This document shows, in pieces, positions 55,237 to 64,000 of a DNA stretch of 64,000 nucleotides. Made by a program: the position numbers and the translations under genes. Within the stretch, counting starts at the first letter, position 1. The number at the start of each line of letters is the position of its first letter. Origin of the DNA: Cedecea neteri (GTDB lineage Bacteria > Pseudomonadota > Gammaproteobacteria > Enterobacterales > Enterobacteriaceae); assembly GCF_000758325.1 (NCBI RefSeq), contig NZ_CP009459.1:3596001-3660000 (forward strand). Direction: 5' to 3'. The notes below the pieces were generated by a model that searched no databases, was not told the origin of the DNA, and saw only the letters and a list, made by a program, of their open reading frames with translations.

Positions 55237-55293
55237 CCAGGCGTCATCAGCCTCCGAACGAGGCGGTTGGGGAAGGTGGAACGCCATCACCTT
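55237..55293 (-). ncRNA. Fluoride riboswitch (crcB motif)
   Basis: On the minus strand the leader shows the conserved order of the fluoride aptamer: GGTGATGGCGTTCC, CAACCGCC, a stem CGCCTC...GGAGGC closed by a TTCG-like loop, then CTGATGACGCC. These match the crcB motif in sequence and order, including the pairing of GGCGTT with GACGCC. It lies just after the promoter at 55301-55329 and before ppaC, usp, enolase and crcB, all genes linked to this riboswitch class. Fluoride binding would turn the operon on. Confidence 0.93.
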
Positions 55294-55300
55294 GCAGAGC

Positions 55301-55329
55301 ATTGTGAACCCTTCCCCTCAGGGTTTCAA
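55301..55329 (-). promoter_or_regulatory. Fluoride operon promoter
   Basis: TTGAAA (55324-55329) and CACAAT (55301-55306) are 17 bp apart, placing the transcript start a few bases before the riboswitch. The spacer holds an AACCC/GGGTT inverted repeat. The arsC stop is only 8 bp upstream and no terminator is seen between, so read-through from arsRBC is possible. Confidence 0.65.
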
Positions 55330-55336
55330 GCAGGTT

Positions 55337-55765
55337 TTACGGTTTCAGGCGCTGGCCCTGCTCATCCACAACCTGCTCGCCGTCCTCTTTACTGAACGCG
55401 CCCTGCTGCACTTCAGGCAGAATATCCAGCACGCGCTCTGAAGGGCGGCAAAGTCTCGTCCCCCGCTCAGTCACCACAATCGGGCGGTTAATTAACGGCG
55501 GGTACTGCACCATCAACTCAATAAGTTGTTCCTCGCTGAACTGCCCTTCCTCCAGCCCTAAAGCTTCATAAGGCTCAACGTTTTTTCGCAGCAATTCGCG
55601 GGCGCCGATCGCCATGTCGGCCAGTAACACGGCAAGCTCTTCAGGGGACGGCGGCGTCTCGAGGTAATAGATAATCGTGGGCTCCGTGCCGCTGTTGCGG
55701 ATCATCGCCAGCGTGTTGCGGGACGTGCCGCATTCAGGATTGTGGTAAATCGTAATATTGCTCAT
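55337..55765 (-). CDS. arsC: Arsenate reductase ArsC
   Basis: This 142-residue glutaredoxin-dependent arsenate reductase has the catalytic Cys12 (NPECGTSRNT) and the arginines of the R773 enzyme (LRKNVEP; IVVTERGTRLCRPSERVL). It makes arsenite for export by ArsB. It starts 10 bp after arsB and is the last gene of arsRBC. Confidence 0.96.
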   Translation of the reverse strand: MSNITIYHNPECGTSRNTLAMIRNSGTEPTIIYYLETPPSPEELAVLLADMAIGARELLRKNVEPYEALGLEEGQFSEEQLIELMVQYPPLINRPIVVTERGTRLCRPSERVLDILPEVQQGAFSKEDGEQVVDEQGQRLKP

Positions 55766-55775
55766 AGACGGTCAC

Positions 55776-57065
55776 TCAGTGAGAGAAAGAAAGGCGCAGA
55801 GCAAGCGCCGCGAGCGTGACGAACAACACCGGCAGCGTCATCACAATGCCGGTCCGGAAGTAATAACCCCAACTGATAGTCAGCTTCTTCTGGGCAAGCA
55901 CATGCAGCCACAGCAGCGTGGCAAGGCTGCCGATAGGCGTAATTTTTGGCCCGAGATCGCAGCCGATAACGTTGGCGTAAATCATCGCTTCTTTAATGAC
56001 GCCACCCGCGCTGCTGCCCTCAATCGACAAGGCACCGACCAGCACCGTGGGCATGTTGTTCATCACGGACGACAGGAAGGCGGTAATAAATCCCGTCCCA
56101 AGCGTTGCCGTCCAAAGCCCATGCTGTGCCAGCATGTTGAGCAAGCCGGAAAGCTGATCAGTTAAACCGGCGTTGCGCAGGCCATAAACCACCAGATACA
56201 TTCCGAGAGAGAAAATCACGATCTGCCAGGGCGCGCCGCGCAGCACTTTGCCGGTATTGATCGCCTGCCCTTTTTTCGCTACCGCCAGGAGAATCAACGC
56301 CCCTACGGCGGCTATCGCACTGACCGGGATCCCCAGCGGCTCCAGCGCAAAAAAGCCCACCAGCAGCAGGACAAGGACAACCCATCCCGCCCTGAACGTA
56401 GCCGGGTCCCTGATGGCGCTGGTCGGGGTTTTCAACAGTTCAAGGTCGTAAACCGGGGGAATTTCTCTGCGGAAAAACAGATGCAGCATGACAAGCGTGG
56501 CCACAATCGCGGCGAGGTTGACCGGCACCATCACCGAGGCGTATTCGCTGAACCCAAGCTGGAAGAAGTCCGCAGAAACGATATTCACCAGGTTAGAAAC
56601 AATCAGCGGCAAGCTTGCCGTATCGGCGATAAAGCCCGCGGCCATCACAAAGGCTAATGTCGCACCGGGGCTAAAGCCGAGGGCCAGCAGCATGGCGATA
56701 ACAATCGGCGTCAGAATCAGCGCCGCGCCATCGTTGGCAAACAGCGCCGCCACGGCTGCCCCAAGCAGCACAATCCAGGTGAACAGCAGCCGCCCATGCC
56801 CTTTTCCCCAGCGGGCAACGTGCAGTGCCGCCCACTCAAAAAAGCCAGACTCATCCAGCAGCAGACTAATAATAATCACCGCGATGAAGGTCGCCGTAGC
56901 GTTCCAGACAATCGCCCACACCACGGGAATATCGTCGATCTGAACGACGCCCGTCACCAGGGCCAACCCAGCACCCAGCGCGGCACTCCAGCCAATGCCC
57001 AACCCGCGCGGCTGCCAGATAACCAGCCCCAGGGTAAGAAGAAATAGTGTTCCTGCTAAAAACAT
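55776..57065 (-). CDS. arsB: Arsenite efflux transporter ArsB
   Basis: This 429-residue inner-membrane protein of the ArsB/NhaD superfamily has about 12 helices and is very close to E. coli ArsB ([37 protein letters not shown]). The ATG at 57065 gives the E. coli length; a GTG two codons upstream is unlikely. It can run on the proton-motive force alone or with ArsA. Confidence 0.97.
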   Translation of the reverse strand: MFLAGTLFLLTLGLVIWQPRGLGIGWSAALGAGLALVTGVVQIDDIPVVWAIVWNATATFIAVIIISLLLDESGFFEWAALHVARWGKGHGRLLFTWIVLLGAAVAALFANDGAALILTPIVIAMLLALGFSPGATLAFVMAAGFIADTASLPLIVSNLVNIVSADFFQLGFSEYASVMVPVNLAAIVATLVMLHLFFRREIPPVYDLELLKTPTSAIRDPATFRAGWVVLVLLLVGFFALEPLGIPVSAIAAVGALILLAVAKKGQAINTGKVLRGAPWQIVIFSLGMYLVVYGLRNAGLTDQLSGLLNMLAQHGLWTATLGTGFITAFLSSVMNNMPTVLVGALSIEGSSAGGVIKEAMIYANVIGCDLGPKITPIGSLATLLWLHVLAQKKLTISWGYYFRTGIVMTLPVLFVTLAALALRLSFSH

Positions 57066-57133
57066 GTTCACCCCACTTCAGTAAAACAGCGCATTCATAT
57101 ATGAAAAAACGAATATGTATAGTTAAATTTTTT

Positions 57134-57475
57134 TTACTGGCAAAGCGCCATAGCCCCACTCGCCTCGATGTGTTTCAAACGCTCCAGCACTTCGTGCCCA
57201 TGGCTTTGCCAGGCCTGCTCAATGACCGCCGCCGCCCACGCGGGCATATGCGGCGAAAGGCGATAATAAACCCACTTCCCCTCTCTTCTGTCCTGCAGCA
57301 AACCGCCTTCACGTAGCATCGCCAAATGCCGGGAGACCTTAGGCTGCGGCAGGTTCAGTACAGCGGTCAGTTCGCAGACGCAAAGCTCGCTTTTCGCCCT
57401 CAACAGCAGGGTGATGGAAAGGCGGGTTTCTTCCGACAGGTGTTTAAAAAGCTGTAAAGGCGTCAGTGCAGTCAT
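57134..57475 (-). CDS. arsR: Arsenic-responsive repressor ArsR
   Basis: This 113-residue winged-helix SmtB/ArsR repressor has the arsenite-sensing motif ELCVCEL on helix 3 and recognition helix QPKVSRHLAMLREGGLL. It would bind the imperfect palindrome at 57538-57553. It is the first gene of arsRBC. Confidence 0.96.
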   Translation of the reverse strand: MTALTPLQLFKHLSEETRLSITLLLRAKSELCVCELTAVLNLPQPKVSRHLAMLREGGLLQDRREGKWVYYRLSPHMPAWAAAVIEQAWQSHGHEVLERLKHIEASGAMALCQ

Positions 57476-57502
57476 GGTGAGATCTCTTGAGTAGGCGCTG
57501 CC

Positions 57503-57553
57503 ATAGTAAGCCTCATCGCGATAAAGTCAATCATCATATTCGGATATTCGAAT
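57503..57553 (-). promoter_or_regulatory. arsRBC promoter and ArsR operator
   Basis: TTGACT (57525-57530) and TACTAT (57503-57508) are 16 bp apart. Just upstream of the -35, ATTCGAATATCCGAAT (57538-57553) is an imperfect palindrome with the ATTCG half-sites typical of ArsR operators. Confidence 0.65.
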
Positions 57554-57570
57554 TTGTTTTTAATGAAAAA

Positions 57571-57595
57571 AACCCGGTAGAAACCGGGTTTTTGA
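57571..57595 (-). terminator. nar operon terminator
   Basis: The stem AACCCGG/CCGGGTT has T-runs on both strands, 14 bp after the narI stop; it also insulates arsR from nar transcription. Confidence 0.88.
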
Positions 57596-57608
57596 TAATG
57601 CATACCGA

Positions 57609-58286
57609 CTAGCGGCGAGCGCGAACAATCTGGTATTTACGCGTCAGGTATTCCACCGGCGCGCTCCAGATATGCACCAGGCGCGAGAACGGGAACAGCA
57701 GGAACAGCGTCATGCCCAGCACCAGATGGACGCGGAAAATAAACGCCACGCCGTCCAGGTATTCCGAGGCTCCGCCGCGGAAGGTCACCACGTGCTGCGC
57801 CCAGTTCACCAGCTTCATCATTTCGCTGCCGTCCATATGCTGGGCGGAGAACGGAATCGTGCCCAGCCCCAGCGCGCACTGGAGCATCAGCAGGCTGAGG
57901 ATCAGGATATCGGCCCCAGTGGTGGTGGCACGAATGCGTGGGCTGAACAGGCGACGCTTCAGCAGCAACAGGCCGCCCACCAGCGTCATCACGCCGCTGG
58001 CTCCGCCGGCAAACATGGCCATTTTCTGTTTAATTTCCAGCGGCAAAAACGCTTCGTACATCCAGTGCGGCGTCAGCATGCCGAGGAAGTGCCCGGCAAA
58101 AATCCCAAGAATGCCAAAATGAAACAGGTTTGAGGCCAGATTCATGCCCTTGCGATCCAGCATCTGGCTGGACGCGGCGCGCCAGGTGTATTGCCCGTAG
58201 TCATAGCGAAGCCAACTGCCAATCAGGAAAACGGCGCCGCAAAGGTACGGGTAGATGTCAAAGAAGAAAACGTTGAGAAAATGCAT
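57609..58286 (-). CDS. narI: Nitrate reductase A cytochrome b subunit NarI
   Basis: This 225-residue membrane subunit has five helices and carries two b hemes; it oxidises quinol and passes electrons to NarH. Heme-ligand histidines are seen in the second and fifth helices ([29 protein letters not shown]). Its ATG overlaps the narJ stop by one base (TAATG). Confidence 0.96.
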   Translation of the reverse strand: MHFLNVFFFDIYPYLCGAVFLIGSWLRYDYGQYTWRAASSQMLDRKGMNLASNLFHFGILGIFAGHFLGMLTPHWMYEAFLPLEIKQKMAMFAGGASGVMTLVGGLLLLKRRLFSPRIRATTTGADILILSLLMLQCALGLGTIPFSAQHMDGSEMMKLVNWAQHVVTFRGGASEYLDGVAFIFRVHLVLGMTLFLLFPFSRLVHIWSAPVEYLTRKYQIVRARR

Positions 58287-58990
58287 TATTTCCCTCCTGC
58301 AATATTCAGGTACTGCGGAGCCACCGCCCCGGCAAAACGACGCTGGTGCGCGGTAATTTCAGTCTCTCCGCAGCTGTCATCGGCCATGAATTTCACCTGC
58401 TCCTCTTCCCACACCGCATCCAGCGCCTGAGGCGTGTCGTCGCGCGCTTCGTTAGCAATTTGCTGGCGAACGGTTTCCACGCTGACGTCGCTTTCAGCAA
58501 GAGCAATCAGCAGGTCGAACAGCAGCGCATAGTCGCTCTCACGCTGCTTTAGGCGGGCGCTGAGCAAAGCCAGGATCGGCGCAATATCCTGCAACCCGCC
58601 CTGCGCTTCTGCCCGCGAGCGCTGGGACAGGTATTCCAGGTAGAGCGGCAGATGGTCCGGCAGCTCATGGCTGTCTATTTCCAACCCGGCCTGCTGATAC
58701 TGGTTCATCAGGTTAACCATCGCCTGGCCACGATCGCGCGATTCACCGTGAACGTGCTCGAACAGCAGCAGTGAAGTGGCTCTGCCACGATCGAACAGCT
58801 CGCTGTAGCTTGATTGCGCGTCCAGCAGCTCCCGCTGGCAGAGTGAATCGATAAATCCATCCAGACTGGCGCGCTGCATTTCCGTTAATGCCTCACTCTG
58901 GGCCAGCGCCTCATGCAGCTCCTGATGATGCTGCCACAGAGCGGCATCCGGGTACTCCAGCAGGCGGGAGATAATCAGTAATTCAATCAT
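58286..58990 (-). CDS. narJ: Nitrate reductase assembly chaperone NarJ
   Basis: This 234-residue, acidic, all-helical TorD/NarJ-family chaperone guides Mo-cofactor and Fe-S insertion into NarG. It shows [13 protein letters not shown] near the start and [20 protein letters not shown]. Its start overlaps the narH stop by four bases. Confidence 0.95.
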   Translation of the reverse strand: MIELLIISRLLEYPDAALWQHHQELHEALAQSEALTEMQRASLDGFIDSLCQRELLDAQSSYSELFDRGRATSLLLFEHVHGESRDRGQAMVNLMNQYQQAGLEIDSHELPDHLPLYLEYLSQRSRAEAQGGLQDIAPILALLSARLKQRESDYALLFDLLIALAESDVSVETVRQQIANEARDDTPQALDAVWEEEQVKFMADDSCGETEITAHQRRFAGAVAPQYLNIAGGK

Positions 58991-60525
58991 GGATGCGGCT
59001 CCGTTTTGCTTGAGACGTCGATGGCATCAATCCGGCGACTATTGAACAGATTGAATTTGGTGTCGCTGCCGTGGCAACCGTCGCCGAAGCTAAAGCCGCA
59101 GCCGCTGTGCTCAGGGAAAGAGTTCTCCGCCAGTTCGCGATGGCTGGTCGGCACCACAAAGCGATCTTCGTAGTTAGCGATAGCCAGGTAGCGGTACATC
59201 TCCTGCGCCTGAGCTTCGGTTAACCCCACCTCTTCCAGCGCGCGAGTGTCGATCACGCCTTCAACGGTTTCAGCCCGTTTGTAGTGACGCATCGCCATCA
59301 TGCGCTTCAGCGCCAGCAGCACCGGCGCGGTGTCTCCGGCAGTCAGCAGATTCGCCAGATACTCCACCGGAATACGCAGGCTTTCGACGTCAGGTAGAAT
59401 GCCGGTATGCGGCAGCTGTCCCGCATCGCTCGCGGACTGAATCGGCGACAGCGGTGGCACGTACCAGACCATCGGTAGCGTGCGGTATTCCGGGTGCAAC
59501 GGCAGCGCCAGCTTCCAGTCCATCGCCATTTTGTACACCGGCGACTGCTGAGCCGCCGTAATCACGCCCTGAGGGATCCCGTCTTTCAGCGCTTGAGCAA
59601 TGACCGCCGGATCGTTCGGATCGAGGAATACGTCCAGCTGGCGCTGATACAGATCTTTCTCGTCTTCCGTGCTCGCCGCCTGCTCAATCGCATCGGCGTC
59701 ATACAGCAGCACGCCGAGGTAGCGAATACGCCCTACGCAGGTTTCGGAGCAAACCGTTGGCATCCCGGCTTCAATGCGCGGATAGCAGAAAATGCACTTC
59801 TCGGACTTGCCGCTTTTCCAGTTGAAGTAGATTTTTTTGTACGGGCAGCCGGTGATGCACATCCGCCAGCCGCGGCATTTATCCTGGTCAATCAGGACAA
59901 TGCCGTCTTCTTCGCGCTTGTAGATAGCCCCGCTCGGGCAGGTGGCGACGCAGGCCGGGTTCAGGCAGTGCTCGCACAGGCGCGGCAGGTACATCATGAA
60001 GGTGTTTTCGAACTGGCCGTACATCGCCTTTTGCATATTGACGAAGTTCTGGTCCTGCGCGCGTTTTTCAAATTCGCCGCCGAGGAGCTCTTCCCAGTTC
60101 GGGCCGGATTCGATTTTGTTCATTCGCTGGCCGGTAATCAGCGAGCGAGGTCGGGCCACGGGCTGCGCTTTGCTGCCCTCCGGCGCGGTGTGCAGGTTCT
60201 GGTAGTCGTAGTCAAACGGCTCGTAATAATCATCGATGCCCGGTAAATGCGGGTTAGCGAAGATTTTACCCAGCAGCATCGCGCGGTTGCCCATGCGAGG
60301 CTGCAGCTTGCCGTTGATTTTGCGGATCCAGCCGCCCTTCCATTTTTCCTGGTTCTCCCAGTCGTTTGGGTAGCCCAGGCCTGGCTTGGTTTCCACGTTG
60401 TTAAACCACGCGTATTCCGTTCCTTCGCGGCTGGTCCAGACGTTTTTGCAGGTCACCGAGCAGGTATGGCAGCCGATGCATTTGTCCAGATTCAGCACCA
60501 TGCCAATTTGTGAACGAATTTTCAT
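58987..60525 (-). CDS. narH: Nitrate reductase A iron-sulfur subunit NarH
   Basis: This 512-residue subunit has four Cys groups binding three [4Fe-4S] and one [3Fe-4S] cluster: CIGCHTCSVTCKNVW at the N-terminus; CEHCLNPACVATCPSGA; CRGWRMCITGCPYKK, where Trp replaces a Cys and gives the 3Fe cluster; and CIFCYPRIEAG with CSETC. It links NarI to NarG. Its start overlaps narG by four bases. Confidence 0.97.
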   Translation of the reverse strand: MKIRSQIGMVLNLDKCIGCHTCSVTCKNVWTSREGTEYAWFNNVETKPGLGYPNDWENQEKWKGGWIRKINGKLQPRMGNRAMLLGKIFANPHLPGIDDYYEPFDYDYQNLHTAPEGSKAQPVARPRSLITGQRMNKIESGPNWEELLGGEFEKRAQDQNFVNMQKAMYGQFENTFMMYLPRLCEHCLNPACVATCPSGAIYKREEDGIVLIDQDKCRGWRMCITGCPYKKIYFNWKSGKSEKCIFCYPRIEAGMPTVCSETCVGRIRYLGVLLYDADAIEQAASTEDEKDLYQRQLDVFLDPNDPAVIAQALKDGIPQGVITAAQQSPVYKMAMDWKLALPLHPEYRTLPMVWYVPPLSPIQSASDAGQLPHTGILPDVESLRIPVEYLANLLTAGDTAPVLLALKRMMAMRHYKRAETVEGVIDTRALEEVGLTEAQAQEMYRYLAIANYEDRFVVPTSHRELAENSFPEHSGCGFSFGDGCHGSDTKFNLFNSRRIDAIDVSSKTEPHP

Positions 60526-63500
60526 TTTACGCTCTCCTGTACCTGGTCATTGCCTTCGCCGTCTAACCAGTTAATGTCTTTCATCTTGCGAACCACCACG
60601 AACTCATCGCGGTTAGAGCCGACCGTGCCGTAATAGTTAAAGCTGTAGGCCAACTGGGCGTAGCCGCCAATCATGTGGGTTGGCTTCAGCGTGATGCGGG
60701 TCACCGAGTTATGAATGCCGCCGCGCTGGCCGGTGATTTCAGAGCCCGGCAGGTTCATGATGCGTTCCTGCGCGTGGTACATCATCGTCATCCCGGCTGG
60801 AACGCGCTGGCTCACTACCGCGCGCGCCGTCAGCGCCCCGTTTTTGTTAAACACTTCAACCCAGTCGTTATCGGCGATGCCGATTTCCTTCGCATCCGCT
60901 TCACACAGCCAGATAATCGGGCCACCACGCCCCAGCGTCAGCATCAACAGGTTGTCGCTGTAGGTGGAGTGGATGCCCCATTTCTGGTGCGGCGTCAGGA
61001 AGTTAAGCGCTTTTTCCGGGTTGCCGTTGGACTTGTGGCCCATCATGCCGTCCACGGAACGGGTATCAATCGGCGGACGGTACACCACGAGGCTTTCGCC
61101 AAAGTCGCGCATCCACTGATGATCCTGATAAAGCTGCTGGCGGCCGGACAGGGTGCGCCACGGGATCAGCTCGTGCACGTTGGTATAGCCCGCGTTATAG
61201 GAGACATGTTCATCTTCCAGGCCGGACCAGGTCGGGCTGGAGATGATTTTGCGCGGCTGAACCTGAATGTCGCGGAAGCGAATCTTCTCTTCTTCTTTCG
61301 GCAGTGCGAGGTGAGTGTGGTCGCGGCCGGTAAATTCGCTGAGCGCAGCCCAGGCTTTCACCGCCACCTGACCGTTGGTTTCCGGCGCCAGGCTGAGCAC
61401 AACCTCGGCGGCATCAATGGCCGTGTTGATCATCGGCTGGCCTTTAGCCGGGCCGTCGGTCTTCACGTAGTTGAGCTTGCGCAGGAACTCGACTTCTTTC
61501 TCGGTATTCCAGCTAATGCCTTTCCCGCCGTTGCCCATTTTCTCCAACAGCGGCCCGACGGAAGTAAAGCGTTCGTACGTCGCCGGATAGTCGCGCTCAA
61601 CGGCAATAATGTGCGGCGCGGTCTTGCCCGGGATCAGGTCACATTCGCCTTTCTTCCAGTCCATGACGCCATACGGCTGAGCCAGTTCGGCGGCGGAATC
61701 ATGCTGAATCGGCAGCGTCACAACATCGGTCTCTTTCCCGAGGTGGCCGACGCACACTTCAGAGAATTTCTTCGCGATGCCTTTGTAGATTTCCCAGTCG
61801 CTCTTCGACTCCCAACAAGGATCCACGGCGGCGGAGAACGGGTGAATAAACGGATGCATATCCGAAGTGTTCAGATCTTCTTTCTCATACCAGGTGGCGG
61901 TCGGCAGCACAATGTCGGAATAGAGGCAGGTGCTCGACAGGCGGAAATCCAGGGTGACCACCAGATCCAGCTTGCCGTCCAGGCCGTTATCCACCCACTC
62001 CACCTCTTCCGGCATCAGCCCACCTTCCTGGCCCAGGTCTTTCCCCTGAATGCCATGCTCGGTGCCCAGCAGGTATTTGAGCATAAATTCATGCCCCTTC
62101 CCGGAAGAGCCCAGCAGGTTCGAACGCCAGATAAACATATTGCGCGGGTGGTTATAGCCGGAGTCCGGCTGCTCCGCCGCGAAGCGGATACCGCCGGATT
62201 TAAGTTGTTCAACGGTGTAATCCACCGGCGACATTCCGGCCTCTTTCGCCCGGTCAGCAATGCGCAGCGGGTTAGTGCCGAGCTGCGGGGCAGACGGCAG
62301 CCAGCCCATACGCTCGGCGCGCACGTTGAAGTCGATCAGATGGCCGGTGTAGCGGGACTTATCCGCCAGCGGCGACAGGAACTCGTCCGCCGTCACCGTC
62401 TCATAGCGCCACTGGCTGGAGTGGTTATAGAAGTAGGAGGTGCTGTTCATGTGGCGAGGCGGGCGCTGCCAGTCGAGGGCAAACGCCAGCGGCATCCAGC
62501 CGGTCTGCGGACGCAGTTTTTCCTGGCCAACGTAGTGGCCCCAGCCACCGCCGCTCTGCCCGATGCTGCCGCAGAAGATCAGCATATTGATCAGCCCGCG
62601 GTAGGCCATATCCATATGGAACCAGTGGTTCACGCCCGCACCCACGATAATCATCGAGCGGCCATGAGTTTTGTCTGCGTTATCCGCAAACTCGCGGGCG
62701 ATACGCACGATATCCTGTCGAGGCACGCCGGTGATCTGCTCGGCCCAGGCGGGCGTATAAGCCTTCATTTCATCGTAGCTGCTGGCGCAGTTATCATCGT
62801 TCAGGCCACGATCCAGGCCGTAGTTAGCCAGGGTGAGATCGTAAACCGTTGCCACCAGCACGCTTGAGCCGTCCGCCAGCTGCAGGCGTTTAACCGGCAG
62901 CTTATGCAGCAGCACGTCTTTCAGTTTGACGTTGTCGAAATGTTCGGTGCTCTCACCGCCAAAGTACGGGAAGCCCACCTCGGCGACTTCATCGTGGCTG
63001 CCCAGCAGGCTCAGACGCAGCGCGGTTTCTTCTCCGGTGCTGCCGTCACGCTGCTCCAGGTTCCACTTACCTTTCTCACCCCAGCGGAAGCCGATAGATC
63101 CGTTCGGTGCGACCAGCTCACCGGAGTGGTCAGCCAGCGCCACGGTTTTCCACTGCGGGTTATTTTCCTGGCCGAGACTGTCGACCAGGTCTGCCGCCCG
63201 CAGCAGATTAGCTGGCGCATAGAAACCGTCACGCGGTTCCAGCGTCACCAGCATTGGCATGTCGGTGTAGCGGCGAACGTAGTCGGTGAAGTACTGGCTT
63301 GGTTGGTCGAGATGGAACTCCCGCAGCATAACGTGGCCCATTGCCATCGCCATCGCGGCATCCGTTCCCTGCTTCGGTGCCAGCCACTGGTCGCACAGCT
63401 TGGAGATTTCCGCATAGTCCGGCGTAACGGCCACCGTTTTGGTGCCTTTGTAGCGAACTTCGGTGAAGAAGTGGGCGTCCGGGGTACGCGTCTGCGGGAC

Positions 63501-64000
63501 GTTGGAGCCCCAGGCGATGATGTAACCGGCGTTGTACCAGTCGGCGGACTCAGGCACGTCAGTCTGTTCGCCCCAGGTTTGCGGAGACGCTGGCGGCAGG
63601 TCGCAGTACCAGTCATAGAAGCTCATGCAGGTGCCGCCGATAAGCGACAGATAGCGGGTGCCTGCGGCGTAAGAAACCATCGACATAGCCGGGATCGGTG
63701 AGAAGCCGGTGATACGGTCCGGGCCATAGGTTTTTGCGGTATAGACGTTCGCCGCTGCAATCAGTTCGTTAACTTCTTCCCAGCTCGAACGAACAAATCC
63801 CCCGCGGCCACGGGCCTGTTTGTAGCTTTTGGCTTTGTCAGGATCGTTGATGATCGATGCCCAGGCTTCAACCGGATCGTTATACTGCGTTTTCGCTTCG
63901 CGCCACAGCTTGATCAGGCGTTTACGCATCTGCGGGTACTTCAGACGGTTGGCGCTGTAGAGATACCATGAATAGCTTGCGCCACGCGGGCAGCCGCGAG
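60522..64000 (-). CDS. narG: Nitrate reductase A catalytic subunit NarG, 5' end beyond window
   Basis: At least 1159 residues are present; the full-length enzyme has about 1247. The frame continues past the first ATG at 63929 to the window edge (RGCPRGASYSWYLYSA), so the gene is partial. This molybdo-bis-MGD subunit reduces nitrate to nitrite in the cytoplasm. The Mo-ligand Asp lies in KQGTDAAMAMAMGH and the C-terminus keeps the E. coli ending (GNDQVQESVK). Most of the N-terminal FS0 cluster ligands are off the window. The operon order narGHJI is standard. Confidence 0.97.
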   Translation of the reverse strand, partial: RGCPRGASYSWYLYSANRLKYPQMRKRLIKLWREAKTQYNDPVEAWASIINDPDKAKSYKQARGRGGFVRSSWEEVNELIAAANVYTAKTYGPDRITGFSPIPAMSMVSYAAGTRYLSLIGGTCMSFYDWYCDLPPASPQTWGEQTDVPESADWYNAGYIIAWGSNVPQTRTPDAHFFTEVRYKGTKTVAVTPDYAEISKLCDQWLAPKQGTDAAMAMAMGHVMLREFHLDQPSQYFTDYVRRYTDMPMLVTLEPRDGFYAPANLLRAADLVDSLGQENNPQWKTVALADHSGELVAPNGSIGFRWGEKGKWNLEQRDGSTGEETALRLSLLGSHDEVAEVGFPYFGGESTEHFDNVKLKDVLLHKLPVKRLQLADGSSVLVATVYDLTLANYGLDRGLNDDNCASSYDEMKAYTPAWAEQITGVPRQDIVRIAREFADNADKTHGRSMIIVGAGVNHWFHMDMAYRGLINMLIFCGSIGQSGGGWGHYVGQEKLRPQTGWMPLAFALDWQRPPRHMNSTSYFYNHSSQWRYETVTADEFLSPLADKSRYTGHLIDFNVRAERMGWLPSAPQLGTNPLRIADRAKEAGMSPVDYTVEQLKSGGIRFAAEQPDSGYNHPRNMFIWRSNLLGSSGKGHEFMLKYLLGTEHGIQGKDLGQEGGLMPEEVEWVDNGLDGKLDLVVTLDFRLSSTCLYSDIVLPTATWYEKEDLNTSDMHPFIHPFSAAVDPCWESKSDWEIYKGIAKKFSEVCVGHLGKETDVVTLPIQHDSAAELAQPYGVMDWKKGECDLIPGKTAPHIIAVERDYPATYERFTSVGPLLEKMGNGGKGISWNTEKEVEFLRKLNYVKTDGPAKGQPMINTAIDAAEVVLSLAPETNGQVAVKAWAALSEFTGRDHTHLALPKEEEKIRFRDIQVQPRKIISSPTWSGLEDEHVSYNAGYTNVHELIPWRTLSGRQQLYQDHQWMRDFGESLVVYRPPIDTRSVDGMMGHKSNGNPEKALNFLTPHQKWGIHSTYSDNLLMLTLGRGGPIIWLCEADAKEIGIADNDWVEVFNKNGALTARAVVSQRVPAGMTMMYHAQERIMNLPGSEITGQRGGIHNSVTRITLKPTHMIGGYAQLAYSFNYYGTVGSNRDEFVVVRKMKDINWLDGEGNDQVQESVK

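Noticed and set aside
49183-57600. Classical integrative island with integrase and att repeats at tRNA-Tyr
   Set aside because: I found no integrase gene and no full copy of the tRNA 3' end near the nar side; the partial copies all belong to the 136-bp repeats.
60675-62867. 730-codon open frame on the plus strand opposite narG
   Set aside because: It lies wholly antisense to narG, a highly conserved gene. Long antisense frames are expected from the codon bias of GC-rich genes, and the protein resembles no family.

Overview
The window is a chromosomal segment of a member of the Enterobacteriaceae. The gene order yciA / tonB-yciI / clsA-yciU / oppFDCBA-ychE / adhE-tdk-hns / galU-rssB-rssA-ychJ-purU-tRNA-Tyr / narIJHG is the E. 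coli/Salmonella backbone, and the proteins are close to their E. coli counterparts. It is not E. coli: it has a GGDEF/EAL pair beside clsA, a 446-residue UDP-glucose dehydrogenase between galU and hns, a different potassium channel at the kch position, and two large insertions. The codon use and fairly GC-rich backbone suggest an Enterobacter/Klebsiella/Cedecea-like genus, but I cannot name it.

Region 1 (1-22.9 kb): a two-partner-secretion contact-dependent inhibition (CDI) island lies between the facing 3' ends of yciA and tonB. Read on the minus strand it holds cdiB (outer-membrane transporter), a 4668-residue cdiA and its immunity gene, then a decayed array of orphan toxin/immunity modules: a frameshifted toxin tail with a membrane immunity gene; a VENN-containing cdiA-CT with a membrane immunity gene and a second paralogous immunity gene; a second VENN-type cdiA-CT cut by an IS3-family element; and a final toxin tail with an immunity gene. 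Two modules end in a degenerate copy of the last 100-160 bp of yciA, so scars of the chromosomal junction are repeated through the island. A 222-bp block with a conserved hairpin is also present twice, each time next to a toxin tail.

Region 2 (22.9-48.4 kb): backbone. tonB has a Fur-type promoter. A diguanylate cyclase gene is cut by one in-frame amber codon and is followed by a divergent EAL gene. Then come clsA, yciU, a zinc-ribbon potassium channel, the oligopeptide permease operon, ychE, adhE with a long inverted repeat in its leader, tdk, hns, ugd-galU, rssAB, ychJ and purU.

Region 3 (48.5-57.6 kb): two tandem tRNA-Tyr genes are followed by three 136-bp repeats that start from the tRNA 3' end. 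Next is an arsenic/fluoride island. A SigZ-like ECF sigma factor with a Cys-rich tail, arsD and arsA read rightward. arsR-arsB-arsC read leftward and are followed by a fluoride operon (family II pyrophosphatase, universal stress protein, second enolase, CrcB exporter) that has its own promoter and a fluoride riboswitch. The operon pairs fluoride export with alternative copies of two classic fluoride-sensitive enzyme activities.

Region 4 (57.6-64 kb): the nitrate reductase A operon narGHJI on the minus strand. narG runs off the right end of the window.
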